A program made the translations under genes and the position numbers. This document shows, one piece after another, positions 41,401 through 51,239 of a DNA stretch of 64,000 bases. Source of the stretch: Nothophaeocryptopus gaeumannii (Eukaryota > Ascomycota > Dothideomycetes > Mycosphaerellales > Mycosphaerellaceae); contig JASISA010000022.1 of NCBI GenBank assembly GCA_031771865.1, positions 2,542,001 through 2,606,000 on the forward strand. The letters run 5' to 3'. The notes below the pieces were generated by a model. The model ran no database searches, was not told the DNA's origin, and saw only the letters and a program-made list of their open reading frames with translations. Every line of letters begins with the position of its first letter. Position 1 is the first letter of the stretch.

Positions 41401-42088
41401 GCCTGACTTTCTTTGGCGGTGGTCCTTGACTCGATAGTATGTAGGCGACTCGTCTGGTGCGAGATGTTGAATCGGTAGGTACAATATGGAACTTCTTTTC
41501 GTATGGGAAGAGAATCAGAGACATTCCCGCTGGCTGACTCAGCTCTTGGCGCGACTTCTCCCTCCCGTCGTCGTTGGACTACTCCTCTCTCCTTTCACAG
41601 GAAGCGACTACCTTCCATACATCACCTTCCGTGCACTCTGGTCCGAAACGGAAATGCGAGCGCTATCACGCCGATTACTCTTCACTGAGCCCCATATCAT
41701 TTGCCTCGCCACAATGCCTTTTTCAGCTTGTTCGGAGAGCCAAACCAGCCTCGGTGCAGACAGAAATGAGAGCCCATCTAGGCTGCTATTCGCGAGGACA
41801 CTGCACTCGGAGCCAATCCACGGGTTTGCCTACGCAGCAGTATTTTTTCTGCGCTCCCAAGTAGCTGCCGCCCAAGAATCCCCAAGGATCCGGCGTATTG
41901 CCTGATAGGGTTTGTCAATGACAACATCGTGATTACTGACGTATCTGCACGCATTCATTTCCTGTTGTCTTCCTTGTCAATCATTCTAAGCGTAGGTCAA
42001 GCTGTGGCCGGCCTCACCACACTACGGGGAAGCTTTTTGTTAACCCTTTTCGGCCCTCTCAGAGAGGAGACCGATCAATTGAGCAGCC
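41401..42088. other. Intergenic between the IBR gene and the asparagine-synthase-like gene
   Basis: No supported gene. Plus-strand frames of 96-139 codons overlap in two phases and show no domain. It probably carries the promoter of the downstream gene. Confidence 0.5.
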
Positions 42089-44269
42089 ATGTGTGGCATC
42101 TCGGCCGTCGTGTGCCCACGCTCCAATGCCCAAATCCAGAATGCCTCCAGCGAGGACCTGCAAAAAAAGATGCTAGAGAGCTTGGACCTGATCCGGCATC
42201 GAGGGCCCGACTCCAATGGCGTCTACATTAGCCAAGATGAACGCGTCAGTACGGAAATACAACCTCTTCCTAACATCAAGTTCGTACTCACACCACCCAG
42301 CCCTAGGACACGCCCGTCTCGCCATCAACGACCTCTCGCCCACTGGATATCAGCCCCTCTGTAGCAACGATGGCACCGTCCACGCCGTCGTCATTGGCGA
42401 ATTGTACGACTATGAGGCAACCAAAGCCCGCCTAGCCAAAGATCTCAATTACCATTTCACCGGCACCAGCGATTCAGAGATCGTCCTCGCTCTTTACCAA
42501 GCCCATGGGCTTGATTTCGTCGAACACCTTCGAGGCGAATTTGCCTTGTGCCTGTACGATGAGACAAACAAGCTGTTTGTAGCTGCGCGTGACCGGTACG
42601 GCATCAAACCGTTGTTCTGGATGCGACAGCCGAGTGGCCGACTACTTTTCGCCGCGGAAGCAAAGGCTTTTTTGCCCTTTGGTTGGGACCCGGAGTGGGA
42701 TTTTCGCAGTATGGTTGAAAATGGCTGGAATTTTGACGATCGTACGTTGTTCAAGAGTGTCCGAAGAGTAAAGCCAGGGCATATCGTGATTTGCGATGGC
42801 AATTCTAGTGTTGAGCAACGCCCTTACTGGGACATATTTTATCCAGACAAGAGCGATGTAGATCCTCGAAGCGTAGAAGAGATGATCGAGGGCGTCCGAG
42901 AGAGGCTCGAAGAAGCCGTGAGGATTCGATTGAGGGCTGATGTGCCTATCGGCGTATATTTGAGTGGTGGACTAGACTCTTCGGTGATAGCTGGTGTGGT
43001 CACGCATCTTGTGAAAGAACAAGGTCGAGCGATGGGCAGTTTGCCGTCGACGGATAGGGTGAATTGCTTCTGCGTGGCTTTTGATAAAACGAGCGGGTTC
43101 GATGAGTCTGGTAAGCTTTTTAAGGCCTCAGACAGAACAAAATCAACTGATGATATGAATCAGACATCGCAGAGCGTACAGCAAATTTCCTCGGCATCAA
43201 ACAGCACAAGCAACACATGGACGAAGAAGCCTTCGCGTCGCGATTCGAAGATGCAACATTCCATTGCGAGCACCACTACCATGATCTAAGCTTCATAGGC
43301 AAATACGCCTTATCAGAAGTGCCTCGAGAACACGGATTCAAGGTCGTTTTGACGGGAGAAGGCGCCGATGAGATCTTCACCGGGTATCATGTCTACTTAC
43401 CAGACCTACTTCGCGAGCCAGAACTCAGCGGACACTCTCCACTGCCCGAAGCAGACCGAATACGATTACTCGAGACCGTGGAGACTGAAACTAGGGATTA
43501 TTACGCTTCCATCGGCGCAGACTCCAGCAGCCGCGACTCAGCCTCCTCTTCAAGCCTTGCCCAACTCAACAACATCTCCACACCAATCTCCATGTCCGCC
43601 TTCATCCCTCACAAACTCTTCTCAGACTGGAATCCCCAATCCTCCCCCTCTGAGCCCCTTCGCCACCCAGTCGAAGTCCTCGCACGCTACCTCCCTCCCC
43701 AAGTCATCCAGGATATCCAGCAGAAATGGCATCCCATCAACTCCGCTCAATACATCTGGTCCAAAACCCACCTCCCAAACCTCTTCCTCTCCTGTCTCGG
43801 CGATCGAACGGAAATGGCACACTCCATCGAAGGTCGAACACCTTTTCTCGATCATCATCTCGTGGAGTATGTCAATGGATTGCCGCCGGGTTTGAAGATG
43901 AGGTGGACCGGAACTCCTGGCGGTGCAGAAGAAGGCGGCGGGGTGAAGGAAGAATTTACCGATAAATGGATCCTCCGCGAAGCAATGAAGAAATACATCA
44001 CTCCAGAAATATATGAGAGAGCGAAACATCCGTATACGGCGCCGGTGGAGTATGTGGTTGATGGACCCATTCACAACCTGCTATCGCGTTTGATTACTCA
44101 AGAAAATGTTGAGGGTTTAGGATTTGTGAACTGGGAAGTTGCGAAGAATTTGGTGGAAAGGGCGTTTGGGGAGAGGAAAGAGAAGGCGGCCATGAGGATG
44201 GCGTTTGTGGTTGCGCAGTGGGTTGTTCTCTCACAGAGGTTTGGAATTAAGACGGCTAGGGGGTTGTGA
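42089..44269 (+). CDS. Glutamine-hydrolysing asparagine-synthase-family protein
   Basis: Three exons, 42089-42248, 42301-43110 and 43164-44269, have introns of 52 and 53 nt; the product is 691 aa. The N-terminal class II glutaminase starts with catalytic Cys2 (MCGISAVV), with IRHRGPDSNG and LGHARLAIND restored by splicing. The synthetase half has the ATP-pyrophosphatase loop SGGLDSS (275-281), TGEGADEIFTGYHVY and EGRTPFLDHHLVEYVNGLPP. The family makes asparagine, or amidates other carboxylates, from glutamine-derived ammonia via an adenylated intermediate. At 691 aa it is longer than canonical fungal Asn1/Asn2 (about 570-580), with insertions such as SSSRDSASSSSLAQLNN. It is therefore more likely the second, AsnO-like fungal type with a less certain substrate. 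IBR paralogues flank it. Confidence 0.9.
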
Positions 44270-44605
44270 GGATACTCGGCGTGATACGAAAGATTTGAGA
44301 CCAGTGGACACGTACGGCTTGGCTGTCCTCGGATATGTCGGATGGTTCTAAGTGAAAGATGGGGAGTTGTCCTCATGTTCTCAAAGGTGGCCACTGCTGA
44401 CCGATATTCTTCCCTTCCCAGACTGATAATTGGAAGCGTTCCTTGTCCTCAAAATTGTCCTCAGCAGCAAAAGTATATGACAATCAGTGAAAATGGCGTC
44501 CAAGACTTTGTTCTTTCCGTTCACAGTCTCATCAGCGATCTCAATCACCAGCTCCAGACTCTCGCATTCAACGAGCTCGCAGCTTCACCTCCGCTCAATG
44601 CCAAG

Positions 44606-45579
44606 ATGTCGTCCTCTGAATCGATGACCTACGCCTGCGCCATCTGCCTCGACGACCACCCTCTCCCAGCAGCAGCAACAATTCACGACAACTCAATCTG
44701 CTCCGAGGGCTTCATGCGAGTCATCTACCCGGCCTTCCAAGCAGCCTTGAAGGATGAGTCGCAGTATCCACCAACCTGGGGCGGGAAGGAGATTTCTATA
44801 GACGACGTGGCCGATTTTTTTCATGAGGGATTTCGATGGAAGTATTCCGAGAGATCTTCGCGTATAGCATAAGACCAGATGAGAGGGTGATTTGTTCCTG
44901 GTTCGGTTGTCGGGCGTTTCTGTTCAGGAAGTCCAGTTGCTTATTCACGGAAAAGATACGGTGCGAAGCCTGCGGTACGCTGACGTGCGTTGAATGTGGG
45001 TGTGAGCGGGAGGAGAGAGGGCGTCGCGCTCATATTTGCGTCAAGAAAGAGACTGTCGAACATGTCTTCAAAGGTCTCCATCATGGTGAGCACTATCAGC
45101 TCTTTCCAGGCTGCGGAATGGCGGCAGAGCTCGGTAAGGCCTGCAATCACATGAGATGCCTCGTCTCCGCTTGCAAGGCGCATTACTGCTTTCTCTGCGG
45201 CGAAGAAGCAAGCCCTAAGGACGGTAAGGGCCACTGGGACTTAGGAAAAAGTTGCACTCTTTATGGCCGACCGAGCGAGACGGGGAAGAATATCCATGTG
45301 ATTCCGCGATTCGAGTAAGTGCCGGATCGCCATCTCCTCCTCTCGATGCCGATATTGGATATATACGAGCACCTCTTCTCCGCGTACTTCAAATATCTCG
45401 AGACCAACGTGGAGCAGACCCGTGCAGCGCGCGATACGGAACACCTAGCGCAATTCACGGCACAGCTGGGCGACTTCATGCGCCTCCGCGCGTCTCCAAT
45501 CTACAAACTAGTGCGTCGCTATCGTCTGGACCTTGGGAAGATTAAGGAGGAGACGGATGAGACCATCCAAGACTTTTGA
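44606..45579 (+). pseudogene. Third IBR/RBR-type paralogue, frameshifted and interrupted
   Basis: Frame 1 from ATG 44606 reads MSSSESMTYACAICLDDHPL, SICSEGFMRVIYPAFQAALK and PPTWGGKEIS to SERSSR. Aligned to the intact gene the next residues are YSIRPDERVICSWFGC, one base out of phase near 44,862. That frame continues with CEACGTLTCVEC, CGMAAELGKACNHMRC, HYCFLCGEEASP and KGHWDLGKSCTLYG to a TAA at 45316-45318. The same frame then reads LDIYEHLFSAYFKYLETNVE and further helical sequence to a stop at 45579. The TAA overlaps a GTAAGT, but no acceptor in proper phase was found. It could be expressed in part (45316 end) if a start exists after the shift. Upstream in-frame ATGs lie at 44477 and 44342. 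Confidence 0.65.
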
Positions 45580-45899
45580 AAATGCCCTATTGATCCAAGG
45601 AGGAAGTCGACGCCGAAAGCCTTGACATCAACGGCAAGGGTAGTTCTAAAGTCAGATTCTACTATTACGGTTCGTTGACTTTATATATAGCTAGAAAGGA
45701 GTATGTTAACCTTAACTTTATATTCGACGTCGTCTCCTCGTAGCGTCGTATGTTACCCCTGGAATTGCCCGAACCCTAGCTAGCCGACCTAGCCCTAGCA
45801 GATCCCGATTCCTTTGGTTAAGGCTTTTGACTTGTCTAAATGCTACACTCTCTCTACCTTATACCTCGTTACCCACGCCTCTATATTTATAGAAGCACA
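45580..45899. other. AT-rich stretch, possible transposon remnant
   Basis: From about 45,640 the base composition changes: TTTATATATAGCTAGAAAGG, CTAACTTTATATT-like words and CTAGCTAGCCGACCTAGCCC clusters unlike neighbouring DNA. No ORF, terminal repeat or target duplication is visible. TA enrichment would fit an old repeat-induced-mutation target, but that is only a suggestion. Confidence 0.3.
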
Positions 45900-46427
45900 C
45901 TAAGTTATCACAAACCGCCTGTGGCTTTTATCACCACAATTCGAAAGGTGTTCTTCAATGTGTACAACTTGGAAAGGGATGCACGAAATCTTGCAGCTGC
46001 ACGCCTCACCCGGACGGTACTTGCACCGCAACCTCGAGTGGTTAGGACATGGCTGTCGCTTGCGCTCTCCGCTAATAGCATATTTGGGTCGAGAATACAG
46101 AGAGATCGGCAAAGAAGCAAGTGTGGGGGACACTTGATCAACATCAGAACGAGTGTTGGCTTGCCAGATCCTCTGAGCATTGGTCACTGCGGATAGCGAA
46201 ACGTAGATGGCCAACGCGTACGAATTGTAGGTGGCCTGCGGATGAAAGGAAATCTTGCCATTGCGGAGAGTTATGCTGGGGTCAGGAATGACGTTGTGGA
46301 TGGACACATTGAAGTGTGACTCTGAACACGCTCGACTTTCGACTGGTGATGGCCAGGGACCCGGAACGTCTACAGCTGGAGACTCCGGGTTGGGTATCTC
46401 TGCGATGTTACAGTTAACGCAAAGTTG
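45900..46427 (-). CDS. Uncertain coding segment or gene relic
   Basis: A minus-strand frame is open from 46427 to 45900 (about 175 codons). Its first two thirds look protein-like: NPESPAVDVPGPWPSPVESR, CSESHFNVSIHNVIPDPSIT, HPQATYNSYALAIYVSLSAV. The last third looks random. No ATG starts the frame (the first candidates are GTG), and a TGA lies 16 nt before it. The preceding bases include a possible acceptor (ACATCGCAG). It begins only 25 bp from the JIP5 stop, so there is no room for an upstream exon unless it overlaps JIP5. It is most likely a truncated relic of an unrecognised, perhaps secreted, protein. Confidence 0.3.
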   Translation of the reverse strand, partial: QLCVNCNIAEIPNPESPAVDVPGPWPSPVESRACSESHFNVSIHNVIPDPSITLRNGKISFHPQATYNSYALAIYVSLSAVTNAQRIWQANTRSDVDQVSPTLASLPISLYSRPKYAISGERKRQPCPNHSRLRCKYRPGEACSCKISCIPFQVVHIEEHLSNCGDKSHRRFVIT

Positions 46428-46452
46428 TCATCCGGATGCCTTTTCCTTTTCC

Positions 46453-47745
46453 TCAATCCAGACCAGAGAAGTTGAAGCTCGGGCTCTTGGCAGGAGCCTT
46501 CCCTCGCTTTCTCCTCTTGCGCCGCTTACGACCCTTGTCCTCCTCGTCGCTGCTATCTGCTTCATCTGCCTTGTCACTATCGTCGTCATCGTCGCTATCT
46601 GCCGTTCTCTTCGCAGCACTGGTGTCTTCATCCTCGTCTTCCTCTTCGCCGGCGATGGCTTCACGCCAGACCTTGAGCGTTTGACCACCGCCAGATATCA
46701 TCCGGCCTCCAACGTCAAAGCCAAGCTCCAAAACACCTTCGACTTCGTCATGTTGGAACTCGCCCACGATTTTATTCATTCCAAGTCTGACAACGCGAAT
46801 CTTGCCGTCTCCCATGCCGACAGCGATTTTCTTCCCAAGGCCTCCAACGCCGTCTGGGATATGCGCCATACAATCCAAAGTCTCTCTCTCGCGACTAACG
46901 GTGATGCGCTCGTCTTGGTCATCCCATTGACCTTTCTCCCATAAGGTTATGACTCCGTCACCGCCGCCGACTACTGCTTTCTCGCCCGTGCTCCCGCTGC
47001 TCTTCTTCGCAGATAGACCAGTGACATAGAGACATGAGAGGAGGAGCTCTTCTTGGTCTTCACTCTTGGCAAGCACGCCGCGCCGAAGGTCTGTCAGAGC
47101 GAGGGTAGTGCTTCCAGTCGTGAGCCATTGCTTGCTGAAGCCGGAAGTCGAGGCAGCGGAGGGCGGGATTGGCGTAAGGCTGGATATAAAGTCTGCGTGT
47201 GGGTGGTACGTCGACGATGGTTTCGCGCCAACGAAGGCGGTCTTTGGCTCTTGGATGGGCAGAGACGGAGCGGGATCTCTTAAATCGTAAAGGTGGAGTG
47301 CGCCAGAGTCGGTCGAGAGCAGCAGAGTCTGCGAGCTGAGGGCGTGTACGACGGTCGGCGCATCGACTTGTAAAGATCCCGCAGAAGGTGCAATGGGTAT
47401 GGCGACCTTGCCAGTGACTTTTCCAGTCTCGCTGTCGGCTGCTTTTACAATGGCATCCGTGCCAGCAGAATAGACTTGCCTCCCGTCCACACTGTACGCC
47501 AAGCACCGACAGCTACCCTTGTGCCGCTTGGTCCTCCAAGCTGTATCGACAACATCGGTACCATTGCTGCCTCTTCTGCCTGACGGTTGTGGTTCTGCCT
47601 CTTCTTCCTCATCGTCCACCGGCGGAAGTTTCAGCGTCGCAACATGTCCACTGCTCAGTCCGACGGCCACCAGAGGCTCGCCGGGATGGACTGCCTGTGC
47701 GAACAGCTCGGACGATAGTGGGAGCGTGCAGATCGTGTCGAACAT
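46453..47745 (-). CDS. JIP5: WD-repeat protein Jip5 (WDR55 homologue)
   Basis: A single 430-residue ORF. WD40 repeats form a beta propeller: LFAQAVHPGEPLVAVGLSSG at the start, GSCRCLAYSVDGRQVYSAGT, then SGALHLYDLRD, GGGDGVITLWEKGQWDD, MGDGKIRVVRLGMNKIVGEF and GGQTLKVW. The C-terminus is acidic (EEEDEDEDTSAAKR) followed by a basic nucleolar-type stretch (KGRKRRKRRKRGKAPAK) and ends NFSGLD, the typical Jip5 tail. Jip5/WDR55 acts in nucleolar ribosomal RNA processing for 60S subunits. Length (about 430) fits the fungal family. It diverges from the raffinose-synthase-like gene. Confidence 0.9.
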   Translation of the reverse strand: MFDTICTLPLSSELFAQAVHPGEPLVAVGLSSGHVATLKLPPVDDEEEEAEPQPSGRRGSNGTDVVDTAWRTKRHKGSCRCLAYSVDGRQVYSAGTDAIVKAADSETGKVTGKVAIPIAPSAGSLQVDAPTVVHALSSQTLLLSTDSGALHLYDLRDPAPSLPIQEPKTAFVGAKPSSTYHPHADFISSLTPIPPSAASTSGFSKQWLTTGSTTLALTDLRRGVLAKSEDQEELLLSCLYVTGLSAKKSSGSTGEKAVVGGGDGVITLWEKGQWDDQDERITVSRERETLDCMAHIPDGVGGLGKKIAVGMGDGKIRVVRLGMNKIVGEFQHDEVEGVLELGFDVGGRMISGGGQTLKVWREAIAGEEEDEDEDTSAAKRTADSDDDDDSDKADEADSSDEEDKGRKRRKRRKRGKAPAKSPSFNFSGLD

Positions 47746-48279
47746 CGCGTGAGTCCTGCCATCTTGGGAGAAGTGACAATGTCGAAGTCAGGTCGTTTGA
47801 TATTTGTCGGCAAATCTGAGGGTTTCAAATCGATGCGCTAATGTTGATTCAGGCTTTGATTAGCGGCAGAGCTCACAACATGTCCTGCAGGGAAGCTCTC
47901 GACCTCCGCTGTACCTGCTTGCCTGCATGCTCATCAACTGCCCGCTATGACGCGGTGTGAGACTGCCCAGTGGAGAGCTCGCAATGCCATCTGCTTAACC
48001 GCGTGCAAGCCATTGGTTCTTATGTGATACTATTGTAAGTACTACGACGCCGCTGAGCCGCATCTTCTCCCGCCACATCTCTAGAATTACACATCTCTAC
48101 ACATCCCCGGATAATCTATAGTTTCTAGCTATGGTGATCAGACGGATACCTCCCAAGCAGAAGCAGATCTCATTCGGATGTAAGCATTGGACGTTGGCAG
48201 TGGCAATAGCCCCATCTCACCTTCCACAGACTGCGATACCGTTACGGGACAACGAGTGTACCCTCCTCCAGATCTGCAA
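47746..48279. promoter_or_regulatory. Divergent promoter of JIP5 and the GH36-type gene
   Basis: This 534-bp interval holds both start regions. The plus-strand frame is open for 31 codons before ATG 48280 but has no ATG there. An out-of-frame ATG at 48131 opens a short upstream frame that could act as a uORF. Confidence 0.45.
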
Positions 48280-50952
48280 ATGACTGACAACCTCCTCCCG
48301 GAACAGCTGCCTCCGGAGCGAAAGCCAGCATTTTCTCCGGAAGAGGTAGATGAACCCGACGGCATGTATGTTAAAGCCACTTGCTGGCCTCCTCTTGGCC
48401 AAGCTACCACTATAGCAAGGCATGAAGATGGAGTCGACTTTATGGTGCTGTTGGAGACGGCATCGCCTAGCATCGTCGAGCAAGAGGGGCCCCAGGTCTG
48501 CCTATGGCACAACCACAATGGCCATCATGATTGGGCGGAGCTACCACTGAACCCGGTCTCTGATTACCAGGATATTCTGCTGCTCCATAGGCCGCAGGAC
48601 CGCAGCATATCTCGTCGTTGGTACAAAGCCAACCTTCCTGGACTCCCTAAGCATGGTCATGTCGTCTCATTCACTGTCAAATTCTTGATCAACAACCAAC
48701 AGGGCTGGAGATGGGTCAAGGATACCACCGGTATCCAAGATGGCGAGCTCAATTACCAGGGCACTGACTGGAAGAAGCATATTTCACACGACATCAAACA
48801 CTGGTTCGACGGCTTCAGCGGCGACATCCAAGTCACCAGCGAGAGACCAGACACTGACGACACCTTCCTATACTCATTGACGGCGCCAGTCGGACCGGCG
48901 CAAGGAGAAGAGTCGGGCTGGCAACATCACCAACTGGGTACTGTCAAAGACAGCTCTAGATGGTTCAGCCTTGTACGGATATGGTCCCCATGGCTAGCAC
49001 CACGGCAGGGCAAAGGAGAGTTTGAGCTCGACAAAGACGGTATCCTGATCTCGTTCTTGCGAAAAGACGGTCTGCATGTTGTCGTGCTCGGCATCAGCGG
49101 CGTGGAGGACGTGGTGACAACCTTTTCCAATGATAAGAACGGGAACGTCATCATTAAGGGCCGTAACGACCGTACAGACGCTGGAACAAGCAGAGTGCTG
49201 GTGGCTGTAGCTGATAGCTTCGAAGTCGCAAATGCGGCCGTGTTCTACCACGCGCGGAAGGTTGTTGGAGCATACGGCGCTACTGACGCAGATGCTGAAA
49301 CGAAGCAGCTCATGGATGGACTGAAGCCCGAGTGGCTAGAAGAGTGGTACGATGGGCTCACTTACTGCACTTGGAACGGTCTGGGCCAGAACCTCACCGA
49401 CGGGAAGATCTACGACGCACTGGATGAATTGTCTAAGGAGAACATCAACGTCACCAATCTTATCATCGACGACAACTGGCAATCGCTATCCAAGGGCGAG
49501 ACACAGTTCGTTCGTGGGTGGTCCGACTTTGAGGCGAACAAGGATGGCTTCCCGAAAGGGATGAAGCATACCACGACCGAGATCCGCAAGCGCCATCCAA
49601 ATGTCAAGCATATAGCCGTCTGGCACGCAATCCTTGGCTACTGGGGCGGCGTGGATCCAGAAGGCTGGGTTGCGAAGAACTACAAGACAATCCGGGTTGA
49701 AAAGGAGCCAGGTGTCGCCGGAGGAACATTCACCGTGGTAGCTGCTGAAGATGCGCAGCGCATGTACAACGACTTCTACAAGTTCCTCTCGGAATCTGGC
49801 GTCGACTGCGTCAAGACCGATGCTCAATTCTTTCTCGATCTCCTGCTACATGCCCCCGACCGCCGCGCCCTGATCCAAACCTACCAAGACGCCTGGACGA
49901 TCGCCCATCTGCGCCATCTCGGCAGCCGCGCGATTTCCTGTATGAGTCAATCTCCCCAGATGCTCTTCCACAGTCAACTCCCTCAGAACAAACCCCGTCT
50001 CCTGGTCCGCAACTCGGACGACTTCTTCCCCGAAGTCGAAGCTTCCCACCCTTGGCACATCTTCTGCAACGCCCACAACTCTCTGTTGACGCAACATCTG
50101 AATGTGCTTCCCGACTGGGATATGTTCCAGACTTCTCACTCATGGGCCGGCTTCCATGCGGCGGCAAGATGCGTGAGCGGCGGGCCAATTTACTTCACGG
50201 ACGAGCCAGGGAAGCATGATATCAAATTGATACGACAAATGACGGCTCAGACGCCGAGAGACAAGACCGTGATTCTAAGACCGCACGTTGTCGGAAAAGC
50301 ACTGAACCCCTACAATCATTATACGGATCTGGCGCTCCTGAAGATTGGGACGTATGTTGGTTTCGCACAATCGGGTACTTCTATTCTCGGAATATTCAAT
50401 TGCTCTGGACAACACCTCTCTGAATTCGCTACTTTTGCAGAGTTTCCTGGTACTGAAAAGGGAGAATACGTTGTTGGGTCTTTCACCTCTGGCCTGGTGT
50501 CTCAGCCCATGTCCCGAGGGCACGAGACTGCGTTAGTAGGAATTGAGCTTGAGACGAAAGGGTGGGATATTTTATCCGCGTACGATGTACAGTCGTTTCA
50601 GATGAAGAGTGGTGGGGATGTGAAGGTAGCTATGATGGGTTTACTCGGAAAAATGACTGGTTCTGCGGCTGTTACTGGGTATGATGTTTATGTTGAAGAG
50701 AATGGAAGGTTGAGGATATGGGTGAGTTTGAAGGCGCTGGGAACGCTTGGAGTTTATATCAGTGCGTTGGAGGGTAAGACTGTTGAGGAAGATTTCATGG
50801 TCATGATCTTTGGGAAGCCGATTCCTGCCGGTTGTGTGAAGAAGAGTGAGACGGAGGGGGTGTTGGAGGTGGATGTTGAGAGGGCGTGGAAGGAGAGTGG
50901 GGAGGAGGCGGGGTGGAGTAATGAGGTTTCTGTGGAGGTTTTCATGCATTGA
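48280..50952 (+). CDS. Raffinose synthase / seed-imbibition-type GH36 glycosidase
   Basis: An 890-residue ORF without introns. The catalytic TIM-barrel region shows YDGLTYCTWNGLGQ, NLIIDDNWQSL, HIAVWHAILGYWGG, the nucleophile block VDCVKTDAQFFLD (Asp514) and the acid/base block RNSDDFFP (Asp580-581). DWDMFQTSHSWAGFHAAARC and GGPIYFTDEPGKHD are family hallmarks. The order is that of plant raffinose synthases and SIP-type alpha-galactosidases, which act on alpha-galactosyl sugars by hydrolysis or transfer. No signal peptide is present, so the enzyme is likely cytosolic. In fungi the physiological substrate is unknown. The N-terminal beta-sandwich (about 30-330) is Trp-rich. The start is the first ATG of the frame. 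Confidence 0.9.
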   Translation: MTDNLLPEQLPPERKPAFSPEEVDEPDGMYVKATCWPPLGQATTIARHEDGVDFMVLLETASPSIVEQEGPQVCLWHNHNGHHDWAELPLNPVSDYQDILLLHRPQDRSISRRWYKANLPGLPKHGHVVSFTVKFLINNQQGWRWVKDTTGIQDGELNYQGTDWKKHISHDIKHWFDGFSGDIQVTSERPDTDDTFLYSLTAPVGPAQGEESGWQHHQLGTVKDSSRWFSLVRIWSPWLAPRQGKGEFELDKDGILISFLRKDGLHVVVLGISGVEDVVTTFSNDKNGNVIIKGRNDRTDAGTSRVLVAVADSFEVANAAVFYHARKVVGAYGATDADAETKQLMDGLKPEWLEEWYDGLTYCTWNGLGQNLTDGKIYDALDELSKENINVTNLIIDDNWQSLSKGETQFVRGWSDFEANKDGFPKGMKHTTTEIRKRHPNVKHIAVWHAILGYWGGVDPEGWVAKNYKTIRVEKEPGVAGGTFTVVAAEDAQRMYNDFYKFLSESGVDCVKTDAQFFLDLLLHAPDRRALIQTYQDAWTIAHLRHLGSRAISCMSQSPQMLFHSQLPQNKPRLLVRNSDDFFPEVEASHPWHIFCNAHNSLLTQHLNVLPDWDMFQTSHSWAGFHAAARCVSGGPIYFTDEPGKHDIKLIRQMTAQTPRDKTVILRPHVVGKALNPYNHYTDLALLKIGTYVGFAQSGTSILGIFNCSGQHLSEFATFAEFPGTEKGEYVVGSFTSGLVSQPMSRGHETALVGIELETKGWDILSAYDVQSFQMKSGGDVKVAMMGLLGKMTGSAAVTGYDVYVEENGRLRIWVSLKALGTLGVYISALEGKTVEEDFMVMIFGKPIPAGCVKKSETEGVLEVDVERAWKESGEEAGWSNEVSVEVFMH

Positions 50953-51239
50953 TGGAATATATGATGAACGAAAGGGGAAATGGAGAGGAGGAGAGAAAAG
51001 CATTTCTGATGGTTCACGCATACGATTCTTTTTCACTTTACTCCGAGGACTGAGCTCAGCAAATCGAAATGTTACATAGCGAGCTGGGTATTACCGTTGC
51101 AAGTGCTGATCAGACAAACGATGCTCGTACGCTTTCCAGTCCCATCAAGTCCAGTGAGGGTGCTTCCAATGTCATGTCGTCTCCAAGCACTGGAGTCCCA
51201 CATTTTTGATTCAAACGATGGCAAATCCTATCAGCGCAC

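Noticed and set aside
48187..48279. Upstream extension of the raffinose-synthase-like ORF
   Set aside because: The frame is open but starts with TTG and contains no ATG. The first in-frame ATG at 48280 was used.
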